DNA of 43,131 nt from a virus. Below the pieces are notes generated by a model that had not been told where the DNA came from, did not search any database, and saw only the letters and a program-made list of their open reading frames with translations. The translations under genes and the position numbers were made by a program. Below are positions 1 through 6,341 of this stretch, piece by piece (position 1 is the stretch's first letter; each line of letters starts with the position of its first letter). The stretch is from positions 1 through 43,131 of the IMG/VR virus record IMGVR_UViG_3300048550_000945; one strand, written 5' to 3'.

Positions 1-31
1 GTTGAATTCGCCACAATGGGGGGCTGATACG

Positions 32-412
32 ATGGCTACATTTTACAGGAACTGTGATCACCGAGGCAGGTGGAGGGGAGACCCTCTTGACTTTCTTTTG
101 ATCAAGATCGAAAGCCGACAACATACCAAAAGAGAAATCGTCTCCCTATTGGAAAGCATTGGGTTCAAGCTCTATTGGATCAAAAAGTCTAGGGGCAGGC
201 AGGGAGATATCATCTGGACAGCCAAGACCAAGAATGACATTTACGGTAAAGGAATCCTCGACGGAGGGGAGTTAATTACCGCTCGTTTGAATTGGATAAC
301 CTATGACGCAGACATGGTCTCGTTTTGGCATAGGACAAATCTTGATCTACGAAAACGCCTATTCTACTCCATTAACTTAGAAGGAAACACTCTAGAGCCG
401 TACACCTACTAA
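32..412 (+). CDS. Hypothetical phage protein
   Basis: Encodes about 126 residues from the ATG at 32, which has a G-rich stretch (17-22) eight bases upstream as a possible ribosome site. The frame stays open to the window edge (a TTG at 2), so a longer protein that begins outside the window cannot be excluded. The product is basic in its first half and ends in an aromatic-rich tail. No family or motif is recognised. An intrinsic terminator follows seven bases after the stop, so this is the last gene of its transcript. Confidence 0.6.
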   Translation: MATFYRNCDHRGRWRGDPLDFLLIKIESRQHTKREIVSLLESIGFKLYWIKKSRGRQGDIIWTAKTKNDIYGKGILDGGELITARLNWITYDADMVSFWHRTNLDLRKRLFYSINLEGNTLEPYTY

Positions 413-418
413 GGTACT

Positions 419-443
419 ACCACCCTTCGGGGTGGTTTTTTTT
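419..443 (+). terminator. Rho-independent terminator
   Basis: A perfect 7-bp stem (ACCACCC with GGGTGGT) closes a TTCG tetraloop and runs straight into eight T residues. It ends the transcript that contains the first gene and separates it from the gene at 490. Confidence 0.93.
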
Positions 444-455
444 GTTCTTTTATTG

Positions 456-482
456 CCTCCTTACACCAGACTAAGAAGGAGG
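456..482 (+). promoter_or_regulatory. Leader hairpin pairing with ribosome-binding site
   Basis: CCTCCTT at 456-462 is the exact complement of AAGGAGG at 476-482, the ribosome-binding site of the gene starting at 490. The loop is 13 bases and starts ACACC. The arm lies right after a TTTAT (about 448-453). Since a terminator sits just upstream, a promoter must lie between 444 and about 470. The arrangement recurs before other leading genes (2511, 14864, 25678) and suggests control of translation by RNA folding; this role is inferred. Confidence 0.55.
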
Positions 483-489
483 TCTAAGC

Positions 490-1089
490 ATGAGACAACT
501 AACAGCATCACAGAAAATCGCTCAACTTGAACACCGTATCGCTCATCTTGAGAAGCAGGCCTTAATTGGTATTTTCAAGAGCAATATGAGACGAGCTAAA
601 GAGATTCACAAGGCGATACATCAAGACATTAGCAAAGGGTACGAGCAATGGCTAATAGACCAGATACTCCCTTTTCAGATTTCTAGACAATTGGGCCGAG
701 ACTATGAATTCAAATACGAACACGCCCCTGATAACAAATACGAGGGGGCTATCGGCTCTTACCATGATAGCCATGAGAGGGATGTCAAGTCACTAAGTGC
801 GAACAAGTTTACGGTCGATATGTGGCGGGGTGCGAATATAGATCTTGACCTAACTATCGTCTTTGACGAGAGGAGCCTCGGCAGCAAGATCAGAGGTAAA
901 GATCCTTCTTTCACCGTCTACATGGATGGGAAGAAAGCATTTCACCTCAAGAGTATTAGAGACATCAAAAACGGCTTGGCTTGGAAGCATACCCTAAAGG
1001 CTCTCAAGACGGAGTTTAGAGAGCTGGGGAGAGAGATCGAAGACTACACTAGAGATTTTCTCGAAACACATGAAGACGAGCATATCTGA
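490..1089 (+). CDS. Tagged virion-type protein (199 aa), N-terminal helical tag copy A
   Basis: The first 17 codons are identical at nucleotide level to those of the gene at 5148; the two proteins then differ completely. The tag (residues 1-24) is a charged amphipathic helix containing two L-x-E sites, the cleavage pattern known for T4 prohead protease gp21. It may therefore be a capsid-targeting or pro-sequence for a protein packed in the head. The remaining 175 residues are mixed alpha/beta and match no family I know. The ribosome site AAGGAGG lies seven bases before the ATG and can be hidden in a hairpin. The gene stands alone between a terminator and a convergent methyltransferase. Confidence 0.8.
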   Translation: MRQLTASQKIAQLEHRIAHLEKQALIGIFKSNMRRAKEIHKAIHQDISKGYEQWLIDQILPFQISRQLGRDYEFKYEHAPDNKYEGAIGSYHDSHERDVKSLSANKFTVDMWRGANIDLDLTIVFDERSLGSKIRGKDPSFTVYMDGKKAFHLKSIRDIKNGLAWKHTLKALKTEFRELGREIEDYTRDFLETHEDEHI

Positions 1090-1131
1090 AAGAAAATATT
1101 AAAACAAGACAACAAGGTTCATTACCCCGCC

Positions 1132-1198
1132 TATAGACTCTAAAGTATTTGCGTATTGGGAGGTCTTCCCTTTAGAGTTTTCGGAGCTTACGTCTATA
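1132..1198. terminator. Nested inverted repeats between convergent genes
   Basis: Two nested perfect stems: TATAGAC 1132-1138 with GTCTATA 1192-1198, and ACTCTAAAG 1137-1145 with CTTTAGAGT 1170-1178. A GGGA/TCCC mini-stem lies in the inner loop, and TTTT follows on the plus strand. It sits exactly between the 3' ends of convergent genes, so a two-way terminator or transcript-end structure is likely. The loops are long and the T run short, so termination strength is uncertain. Confidence 0.45.
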
Positions 1199-1613
1199 TG
1201 GATTTCGAGATTTCTTCGTCCTTAATTAAAATATCTAAAACCGATCTTGCAACGGCCTGAGCAAGGATAGGAGGTACTGCGTTACCTACTTGCCCAAATT
1301 GAGTCATCGAAACTTTTCTTTTACTACTATATGAATCTAAGCGTGTTCCGACGAACTCCCAATCTAATGGGAATGTTTGCAAACAGGCCAATTCGCGGAC
1401 TGTAAGCATTCTATCGTAATTAGGATGAATGAAGTCCCTATAGCCACTTCTAGTAACAGTCGGAGAAGGCTTATTTGGATCTAATCGTCTATATGTAGAC
1501 CCAAAAGTTTTCGTAATATCTGAAAGCTTTTTCCCTTGTTCTACAAGTTTAATCTTTTTTATCGTACTAGGAGCATGAGCGGTTTTCTCGTGGTTTTTAA
1601 GTTTAGTGTCCAT
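1194..1613 (-). CDS. DNA cytosine-5 methyltransferase, beta chain (motifs IX-X)
   Basis: This 139-residue protein holds the C-terminal part of a C5 cytosine methyltransferase: motif IX (R43-L-D-P...P-T-V-T to residue 54), the R-E-x-A-x-L-Q-T-F-P segment (73-82) and motif X (G-N-A-V-P-P, 110-115). Motif X completes the AdoMet-binding core supplied by the alpha chain. The start overlaps the alpha gene by 11 bases in the +1 frame and has its own AGGA nine bases upstream, so separate translation is plausible. The known precedent is M.AquI, whose alpha and beta chains are split at the same place and have similar lengths (from memory). Alternative: a single gene broken by one extra A in the A6 run at the junction. 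Confidence 0.88.
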   Translation of the reverse strand: MDTKLKNHEKTAHAPSTIKKIKLVEQGKKLSDITKTFGSTYRRLDPNKPSPTVTRSGYRDFIHPNYDRMLTVRELACLQTFPLDWEFVGTRLDSYSSKRKVSMTQFGQVGNAVPPILAQAVARSVLDILIKDEEISKSI

Positions 1614-2373
1614 GTTTTTTAATCCTATCTTTGATAGTTTTAGAAATCTTTAATGCATTTTCAGAAGGGGGGCTAGCGTCGGACAGTGAGCCAATCGCAT
1701 CTCCGACTGTCGTGTAGGGCAAAAGGGTACTTTCTGAAAATGCATTAAACAAGGTTATCTGCCCCCTCGCGACTAATTCAGACGATTCTGTAATGCCGTG
1801 AGTAGCCTTTGGGAACTCAAATACCTGATTTATTCTATTACCGACAATAAAGAATCTCTCTCTGAACTGCGGGGCCCCAAAATGTGCGGAATTTAAAACT
1901 TGAAAACTTAGCTCATAACTATATTCAATATCATCATATAAGATTGGCTCGCTCATCCCACTTACTATTGCATCCTTTGCTCTACCTTTTGACCAATTTA
2001 CCATCCCTTTTACATTTTCCATTACAAATACCTTTGGCAAAGCTTCTCTAACCACTCGAATATACTCTAGTAAAAGAAGCCCCCTTGGGTCATCCATCCC
2101 CATCCGATCCCCTGCTAAGCTAAAGCTTTGGCAAGGAGGCCCGCCTATAACTACGTCTATGTCTAGAGGCTTTACTCCTGCCGTCCGTAAAATTTCTTCA
2201 GTCGTGATCCCTGAAATATCACCTTCTATAACAGGTACATTTGGCATATTCAGTCTTAGCGTCTCACAACAAGAGTGATCTTGTTCTACTGCAACAAGAG
2301 TCTGAAAGCCTGCTGCATGAAATCCGATATCCATCCCTCCCGCCCCCGAAAATAAACTAATTAAAGTTTTCAA
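1603..2373 (-). CDS. DNA cytosine-5 methyltransferase, alpha chain (motifs I-VIII)
   Basis: Transfers a methyl group from AdoMet to C5 of cytosine in a specific DNA site. Visible: motif I F-S-G-A-G-G (8-13), the catalytic loop G-G-P-P-C-Q-S with nucleophile C81, motif VI E-N-V (119-121) and motif VIII Q-F-R-E-R (169-173). The chain stops at residue 256, just before motif IX, which is encoded by the overlapping beta gene. Start is TTG at 2373, preceded by AAGGGGGA; no suitable ATG exists before motif I. Phages use such enzymes to resist restriction. The pair faces away from the gene at 2548. An 18-bp inverted repeat lies in its last third. Recognition sequence cannot be read from the sequence. 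Confidence 0.93.
   Translation of the reverse strand: MKTLISLFSGAGGMDIGFHAAGFQTLVAVEQDHSCCETLRLNMPNVPVIEGDISGITTEEILRTAGVKPLDIDVVIGGPPCQSFSLAGDRMGMDDPRGLLLLEYIRVVREALPKVFVMENVKGMVNWSKGRAKDAIVSGMSEPILYDDIEYSYELSFQVLNSAHFGAPQFRERFFIVGNRINQVFEFPKATHGITESSELVARGQITLFNAFSESTLLPYTTVGDAIGSLSDASPPSENALKISKTIKDRIKKHGH
1649..1749. repeat. 18-bp perfect inverted repeat inside methyltransferase alpha gene
   Basis: TTTAATGCATTTTCAGAA at 1649-1666 is repeated in inverse orientation at 1732-1749, with 65 bases between. A smaller GACAGT/ACTGTC pair lies in the loop. On the coding (minus) strand the hairpin would end 35 bases before the beta-chain start, so it could influence expression of beta or ribosome behaviour at the junction. 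It lies in codons for the variable target-recognition region. Confidence 0.7.
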
Positions 2374-2392
2374 GCGTTCCCCCTTGTCTTCT

Positions 2393-2423
2393 ATTATATA
2401 CAGTACGGTATAGAGATATTATA
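2393..2423 (-). promoter_or_regulatory. Candidate promoter elements of methyltransferase genes
   Basis: Two TATAAT hexamers read on the minus strand, at 2398-2393 and 2423-2418, 20 and 45 bases before the TTG start. No convincing -35 box was found at the usual spacing. TATAATA also occurs before the genes at 12748 and 36276(-), so a phage-type promoter centred on TATAA is possible. Together with the leader of the gene at 2548 this is a divergent promoter region. Confidence 0.35.
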
Positions 2424-2510
2424 CCCGAGACTCAAGTGGCTTTAGCTCTTATCAGATGGAAAGAATCTACGATAAGCTAGGGTATCGTTACTAAATTCTT
2501 TATCACCCCC

Positions 2511-2540
2511 CCTCTGAAGCTACAAACACAGCTAAGGAGG
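2511..2540 (+). promoter_or_regulatory. Leader hairpin hiding the ribosome site of the gene at 2548
   Basis: CCTCT 2511-2515 pairs with GGAGG 2536-2540 (one G-U), then after a 2x2 mismatch AGCT 2518-2521 pairs with AGCT 2530-2533 across an 8-base loop. The GGAGG is the ribosome-binding site of the next gene. A TTTAT lies at 2499-2503, as in the other leaders. Confidence 0.45.
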
Positions 2541-2547
2541 AGTAAAG

Positions 2548-3651
2548 ATGTTCCATCACTTAACAATGGCCGTTCGAGATAGGATGATTAAAGAGCTTCG
2601 TGAGTATTGGCAAGACCACCCTCGTTATGAAACTCTCTCACGAAACATACAAGGTAAGTACGCCTTTGATGAGAGGCCTCAGTTTGGCATGGTCATTAAA
2701 ACATCGGGTGCGAGTAACGTAATCCTAAGCCCTGATAACTTCATAGGTCATGTTAAAGGCTATGTCTCACTCGCTAAAGTAAAGAACAAGAAGAGCGTCT
2801 CTATAGAGTGGGCTAAAGAGGACAGCTTCGTGAAGCCAGAAGAGGGCGTTTACCACATCAAGGTAGAAAAGAATAACAGGGTTGAAGACCCCAATGCCTA
2901 TATTATGAACTATCAGAGATATGTGTATAGGAAAGAACCTTCTCCCATATTCTCTGACCCCACCACGATTGGGCTTGCGTATACTCCTCACGGAGACTCT
3001 TTGAGAATCCGAGAAGCTCCTTCGGGCAGAGTTTTGGGAGCAACGGAATACGTCTTGAATGGGTCAACCGTAACTTTAATAGAAGAGGTTCAACAAGGAC
3101 TGTCTTTAAGTGCGGAGTACACAAGTAAAGATGAGTTCTTGAATGGCCCTTTCCACGTAACCCCAGACTGTGCTTTCCGCAAGATCATACCAGGTGTCGT
3201 CATTGCAGTGGGTCGCTGGATAGAGGATGGAGATGAGCAGGTAATTGTTGTGTCCAACAAGCAGGAGATTGTAGCTAGGGAGCATGGGGGGAGGTGGGAA
3301 ATCTCTGTGGATATAGACTTAGTTACAAGGGATGTCCACTCACAGGCTGACATAGCGGATAGGACTGTGGTTTGGCTTTGGTCTACGTTGAGGCCAAAGC
3401 TGGCAAATATGGGTTTAGAGATGTCCGACGTTGGACTCGGGGGAGAGGGTGAGGAAGTTTATGATGAAAATGGAGATGATTATTTCTACACCGCCTCTAT
3501 GAGTCTTAGTCTTCAGACGGATTGGTTTATCCACTTCCCTGTACTAGTTCCTATTCGGGGGTCTAGTCAGGACCTAGTGCCTATCTCAGAGTTTGATGCT
3601 CCTCTTGTGGGCTTAGGTAGAGACAGCAGTTTCGTACAGAGGATAATTTGA
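2548..3651 (+). CDS. Putative virion protein (367 aa), unknown family
   Basis: First gene of the long plus-strand virion block, with a strong GGAGGAG ribosome site. Predicted from composition as a mixed alpha/beta N-terminus (1-70) followed by a beta-rich body and an acidic segment with E-G-E-E and D-E-N-G-D-D near residue 300. No membrane segment, signal peptide or enzyme motif is visible. Its place before tail genes and its size suggest a baseplate, neck or tail-associated component, but the family was not recognised. An overlapping 26-codon frame follows directly (3653-3733) and is judged doubtful. Confidence 0.75.
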   Translation: MFHHLTMAVRDRMIKELREYWQDHPRYETLSRNIQGKYAFDERPQFGMVIKTSGASNVILSPDNFIGHVKGYVSLAKVKNKKSVSIEWAKEDSFVKPEEGVYHIKVEKNNRVEDPNAYIMNYQRYVYRKEPSPIFSDPTTIGLAYTPHGDSLRIREAPSGRVLGATEYVLNGSTVTLIEEVQQGLSLSAEYTSKDEFLNGPFHVTPDCAFRKIIPGVVIAVGRWIEDGDEQVIVVSNKQEIVAREHGGRWEISVDIDLVTRDVHSQADIADRTVVWLWSTLRPKLANMGLEMSDVGLGGEGEEVYDENGDDYFYTASMSLSLQTDWFIHFPVLVPIRGSSQDLVPISEFDAPLVGLGRDSSFVQRII

Positions 3652-3698
3652 TATGTCATTTATTGCGGTCTTGAGTAAAGCTATCGAAAGGATGTTAA

Positions 3699-5072
3699 AT
3701 GAGCACCAAGCTACCAAAAAAGAAAAGCTATAACCCGTCTGACTTTAACCGCTATGGAAAGGAATGGGCAAGCAGAGATCCTCGCAGGAGTATTGCTAAT
3801 GTGAAGTTTTCAGGGGCGACGCTCATAATAGAGCCTGTCCACAAATTTTACGGCTGCACATTCAACAACTGCGTTATTGTCCTAAAAAGCTATGGCAGAG
3901 AGAGTAGCCATCACCTAAAAATAAATAAGTTTAACAACTGTGTTATACGAGACAAGAGAGGCGATAATTCAGACGTGACCTTTGGAAGTTGTACCCTCAA
4001 AAGCACAGTTGTGAAAAGTCCTATCGGACTAGGGGAACCTACCGAAAAAACTCATTTCATTAACTGCGAAATAAAAAAAGGGTACGGCAATGTTGATTTT
4101 AAGGGGGTCAACCTTGATGGCACTAAAGGCTTTAAATATGCCGATACTTCAATAGTAGAACACAAGGGTGTGACTGCTGAAGAAAAGGTGGTTATGGGTA
4201 GAAATGTTCAGAAGCTAGCAAGGGCTTTGAATAAGGTCAAAAACTTCAAGACCCTACTGAAGAAAGTGATCGCTCTTGAAGAGCAGTATGTCTATAAGAA
4301 GCACTTTGGTAGCGAACTGAGGACTCTAAGAGTAGAAATCAGGAAGCGGATTAAAGAGAAGCTGCGTAAAAATCAGGAAGAGGCTAGGCTTCGTCAACAG
4401 ATCCAGCAAGAAGTTCAACTACTCAATCTGGATCTCGCTCGAGCCCAAGGAGATGATGAGTTAGTGCCTATTATGATGAGGGCAGATTCTCTTCTTGAAG
4501 ACCCCCTTGCTGAAGAATTCAAAGCTGACTTAGGGTTTATACAAGAGACAGCTAAATCCAAGCTCTCTCTCTGGGAGCGTATGCTTAAAAATAAGAGAAA
4601 ACTCTTCAATGAGGGTCGTAGGGCTTCACAGATCAGAACCGCGTCACAGATGCTCAACCATCTCAACAAAGAGGCAGGAGTCTTCGACTCGTTTTCAGAG
4701 GGGGTGCTTAAATCTATCCTAGAGAAAGTCCTCAAGATGATGGTCGAAGAGAATCTGATTTCGGAGCACTTCAGCTACAGCCCAAGTATTAAGTTCATTA
4801 AAAGAGGCGGGTTGGAGAGTGCGTTCGTGAAGGGCAACAATGACCTCGGAGACTTCTCTATCAGGGTAAACAAGAAGGGGGAGAATGTAGTTGTTTTCTT
4901 AAGACCCTCTGAAGGAGGTCGTGTGCTATTAGGGAAGGATGTCAGGTTCTCCCTAATAGACCCCAAAGCCTCTGAGAGGAAGATCCTTCAAGAAGTAGGG
5001 GGTAGTTTAAAAAGTAAGGGCAAAGTCGGCTTACTGCATGAGCTACTTACGGGCTACAACCCTCACCTTTAA
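3699..5072 (+). CDS. Putative virion protein with N-terminal beta-helix-like repeats and coiled coil
   Basis: Length 457 residues. Residues 35-145 contain spaced F-x-N-C or F-G-S-C steps (C-T-F-N-N-C, K-F-N-N-C, T-F-G-S-C, H-F-I-N-C), the look of a short right-handed beta-helix such as occurs in phage fibre and baseplate proteins. Residues about 160-330 are highly charged helices, probably coiled coil. The last 120 residues form a mixed domain ending in K-V-G-L-L-H-E-L. The start follows AAAGGA at good spacing. The same transcript carries the gene at 2548. Role as a structural or fibre-associated protein is inferred; no family assigned. Confidence 0.75.
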   Translation: MSTKLPKKKSYNPSDFNRYGKEWASRDPRRSIANVKFSGATLIIEPVHKFYGCTFNNCVIVLKSYGRESSHHLKINKFNNCVIRDKRGDNSDVTFGSCTLKSTVVKSPIGLGEPTEKTHFINCEIKKGYGNVDFKGVNLDGTKGFKYADTSIVEHKGVTAEEKVVMGRNVQKLARALNKVKNFKTLLKKVIALEEQYVYKKHFGSELRTLRVEIRKRIKEKLRKNQEEARLRQQIQQEVQLLNLDLARAQGDDELVPIMMRADSLLEDPLAEEFKADLGFIQETAKSKLSLWERMLKNKRKLFNEGRRASQIRTASQMLNHLNKEAGVFDSFSEGVLKSILEKVLKMMVEENLISEHFSYSPSIKFIKRGGLESAFVKGNNDLGDFSIRVNKKGENVVVFLRPSEGGRVLLGKDVRFSLIDPKASERKILQEVGGSLKSKGKVGLLHELLTGYNPHL

Positions 5073-5147
5073 CCTTCTCCCTCTCAAACGTTATAGTCTT
5101 TAAATAATCAGAAGATAACTGACCCAATTAATGAAAGGATTTGTCCT

Positions 5148-5200
5148 ATGAGACAACTAACAGCATCACAGAAAATCGCTCAACTTGAACACCGTATCGC
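5148..5200 (+). repeat. 53-nt direct repeat (second copy of 490-542) encoding N-terminal tag
   Basis: Positions 5148-5200 equal 490-542 base for base, beginning exactly at the ATG of both genes. Upstream leaders and downstream bodies are unrelated. Identity at third codon positions means a recent duplication, gene conversion, or selection on the nucleotide sequence itself. Confidence 0.95.
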
Positions 5201-5582
5201 CAGACTTGAAAAATCTGCTAGTCGATTTGACTCCTTGAACCTCGAGGTCGTCGCATCAGCGGCAGAAGATGTTGCCCTCATGGTCAATGCTAGGTTTAAC
5301 GCCAAGTCTTCTACCATCCGCAAACAAAAAAGAGGCAAAACAGTAACAGCATTCTTCAACCTACTTCGAGGGCGTGAGGTTCTCACAAAGGTTTTCGTAA
5401 GAAAGACAAGAAACCGCTTGGTCGCTTTCATGAGAAACTCTACGGGCTTTGTTGAACTCGGCAATGTTGAGTATTTCACCGCAGATTCTCAATCTTCTGT
5501 ACGAGAGCTTCTTGAGAGTGTAAGGTTTAACCTTAAAACAGATAGTTCTATCGACCTCTATGTTGACTCCTCAGAGATTTGA
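5148..5582 (+). CDS. Tagged virion-type protein (144 aa), N-terminal helical tag copy B
   Basis: Begins with the same tag as the gene at 490 (identical for 53 bases from the ATG), ending in R-L-E-K-S-A-S. The L-x-E sites fit T4-type prohead protease cleavage, which would release the approximately 120-residue body. The body starts with a helix and continues as a basic alpha/beta domain with many R/K, then an acidic end (D-S-S-I-D-L-Y-V-D). A small basic mature protein with a removable tag recalls T4 internal proteins, which are packed with DNA; this is inference. The ribosome site AGGA (5136) can pair with TCCT (5144). Its 3' end overlaps the minus-strand gene at 5558 by 25 bases. Confidence 0.8.
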   Translation: MRQLTASQKIAQLEHRIARLEKSASRFDSLNLEVVASAAEDVALMVNARFNAKSSTIRKQKRGKTVTAFFNLLRGREVLTKVFVRKTRNRLVAFMRNSTGFVELGNVEYFTADSQSSVRELLESVRFNLKTDSSIDLYVDSSEI

Positions 5583-5839
5583 TCCAAAAGTATCTCTCTG
5601 TCTTGCGGGGACACGAAAATAGGTGTGTGGTCTCCCCTATGGGTGTTGAACTCAAGGTACTCTAACGCCATGTGGTATTTTTCATTTTCTTTGAGTTCTG
5701 GGTTTTTTTTCGACATCTCCCCCGCCCAATATTCAACGACCTGATCTTTGTCATAAACGACAGCAAAGGGTTCGTAGGAAACCCCTATGATCATGTCATT
5801 AAAGATCTCTCGCGGTTCTAGTAGGAGTAGTTCTTCCAT
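5558..5839 (-). CDS. Small conserved-looking hypothetical protein (93 aa)
   Basis: Acidic protein starting with E-E-L-L-L-L-E-P-R-E, then I-I-G-V-S-Y-E-P-F-A-V-V-Y-D-K-D-Q-V-V-E-Y: a beta-strand pair plus helix pattern seen in many small uncharacterised bacterial and phage proteins. The ribosome site AGAGG lies five bases before the ATG. It is the only minus-strand gene between 2.4 and 14.1 kb, so it must have its own promoter; a T/A-rich stretch at 5850-5872 is a candidate. Function unknown. Confidence 0.65.
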   Translation of the reverse strand: MEELLLLEPREIFNDMIIGVSYEPFAVVYDKDQVVEYWAGEMSKKNPELKENEKYHMALEYLEFNTHRGDHTPIFVSPQDREILLDQISEEST

Positions 5840-5909
5840 CGTAACCTCTATTCAATAGTTTATTTATTCAATCGACTGATAAAGTGAACATCTAAAAAGC
5901 TAGGTTACT

Positions 5910-6329
5910 ATGCCAATAATCAAGTTCCAATGTCAATCTTGTGGTCTCTTACAAAGAAAAAGAGTGCGAGGAGTTCAGTCTGTAGATTGCCCTTGTGGAG
6001 ATACCGCGTATGCGGAAGGGTCTCGACCTGTTTCTAGTATAGGATTCTCTTCAGAGGTTGAGGGCAGTATGAAAGCCCAAACTTCTGGGATTGAGTCTTT
6101 TGATTTGGATTTTGATCGAGTTATTGGCGAAGAGTCAAAACAGAAATGGGACACCGTATATCGAAGGCAACGAGATAAGTGGGATGTCCTCCATCAAAGT
6201 GACAGTGCCAGCGGCTACGATATTATGAGGCTACCTGACGGGAGCTATGGTTCTTTGCCTGAAAAAGCTAAGGTGTTCCGAGAAAACCGTCAGGACAATA
6301 TGAGAAAAATACGAACTCAGAACAAGTAA
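5910..6329 (+). CDS. Small zinc-ribbon protein next to tail sheath
   Basis: 139 residues. An N-terminal zinc ribbon is marked by C8-x2-C11 and C27-P-C29. The rest is hydrophilic with a helix rich in K/R/W. It resembles in design the FmdB-like protein at 39786, which shares the M-P-x4-x-C-x-S-C-G opening. Only 12 bases separate it from the sheath gene, so the two are co-expressed and it may be a tail or assembly factor. No enzymatic motif is present. Confidence 0.72.
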   Translation: MPIIKFQCQSCGLLQRKRVRGVQSVDCPCGDTAYAEGSRPVSSIGFSSEVEGSMKAQTSGIESFDLDFDRVIGEESKQKWDTVYRRQRDKWDVLHQSDSASGYDIMRLPDGSYGSLPEKAKVFRENRQDNMRKIRTQNK

Positions 6330-6341
6330 AGGAGTAGTCAG

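Noticed and set aside
3653-3733. 26-codon frame directly after the gene at 2548, with AGAGGA eleven bases upstream
   Set aside because: It overlaps the strong start of the 457-aa gene for 35 bases, and its second half reads the Lys-rich start of that gene out of frame; probably chance, though a tiny gene is possible.
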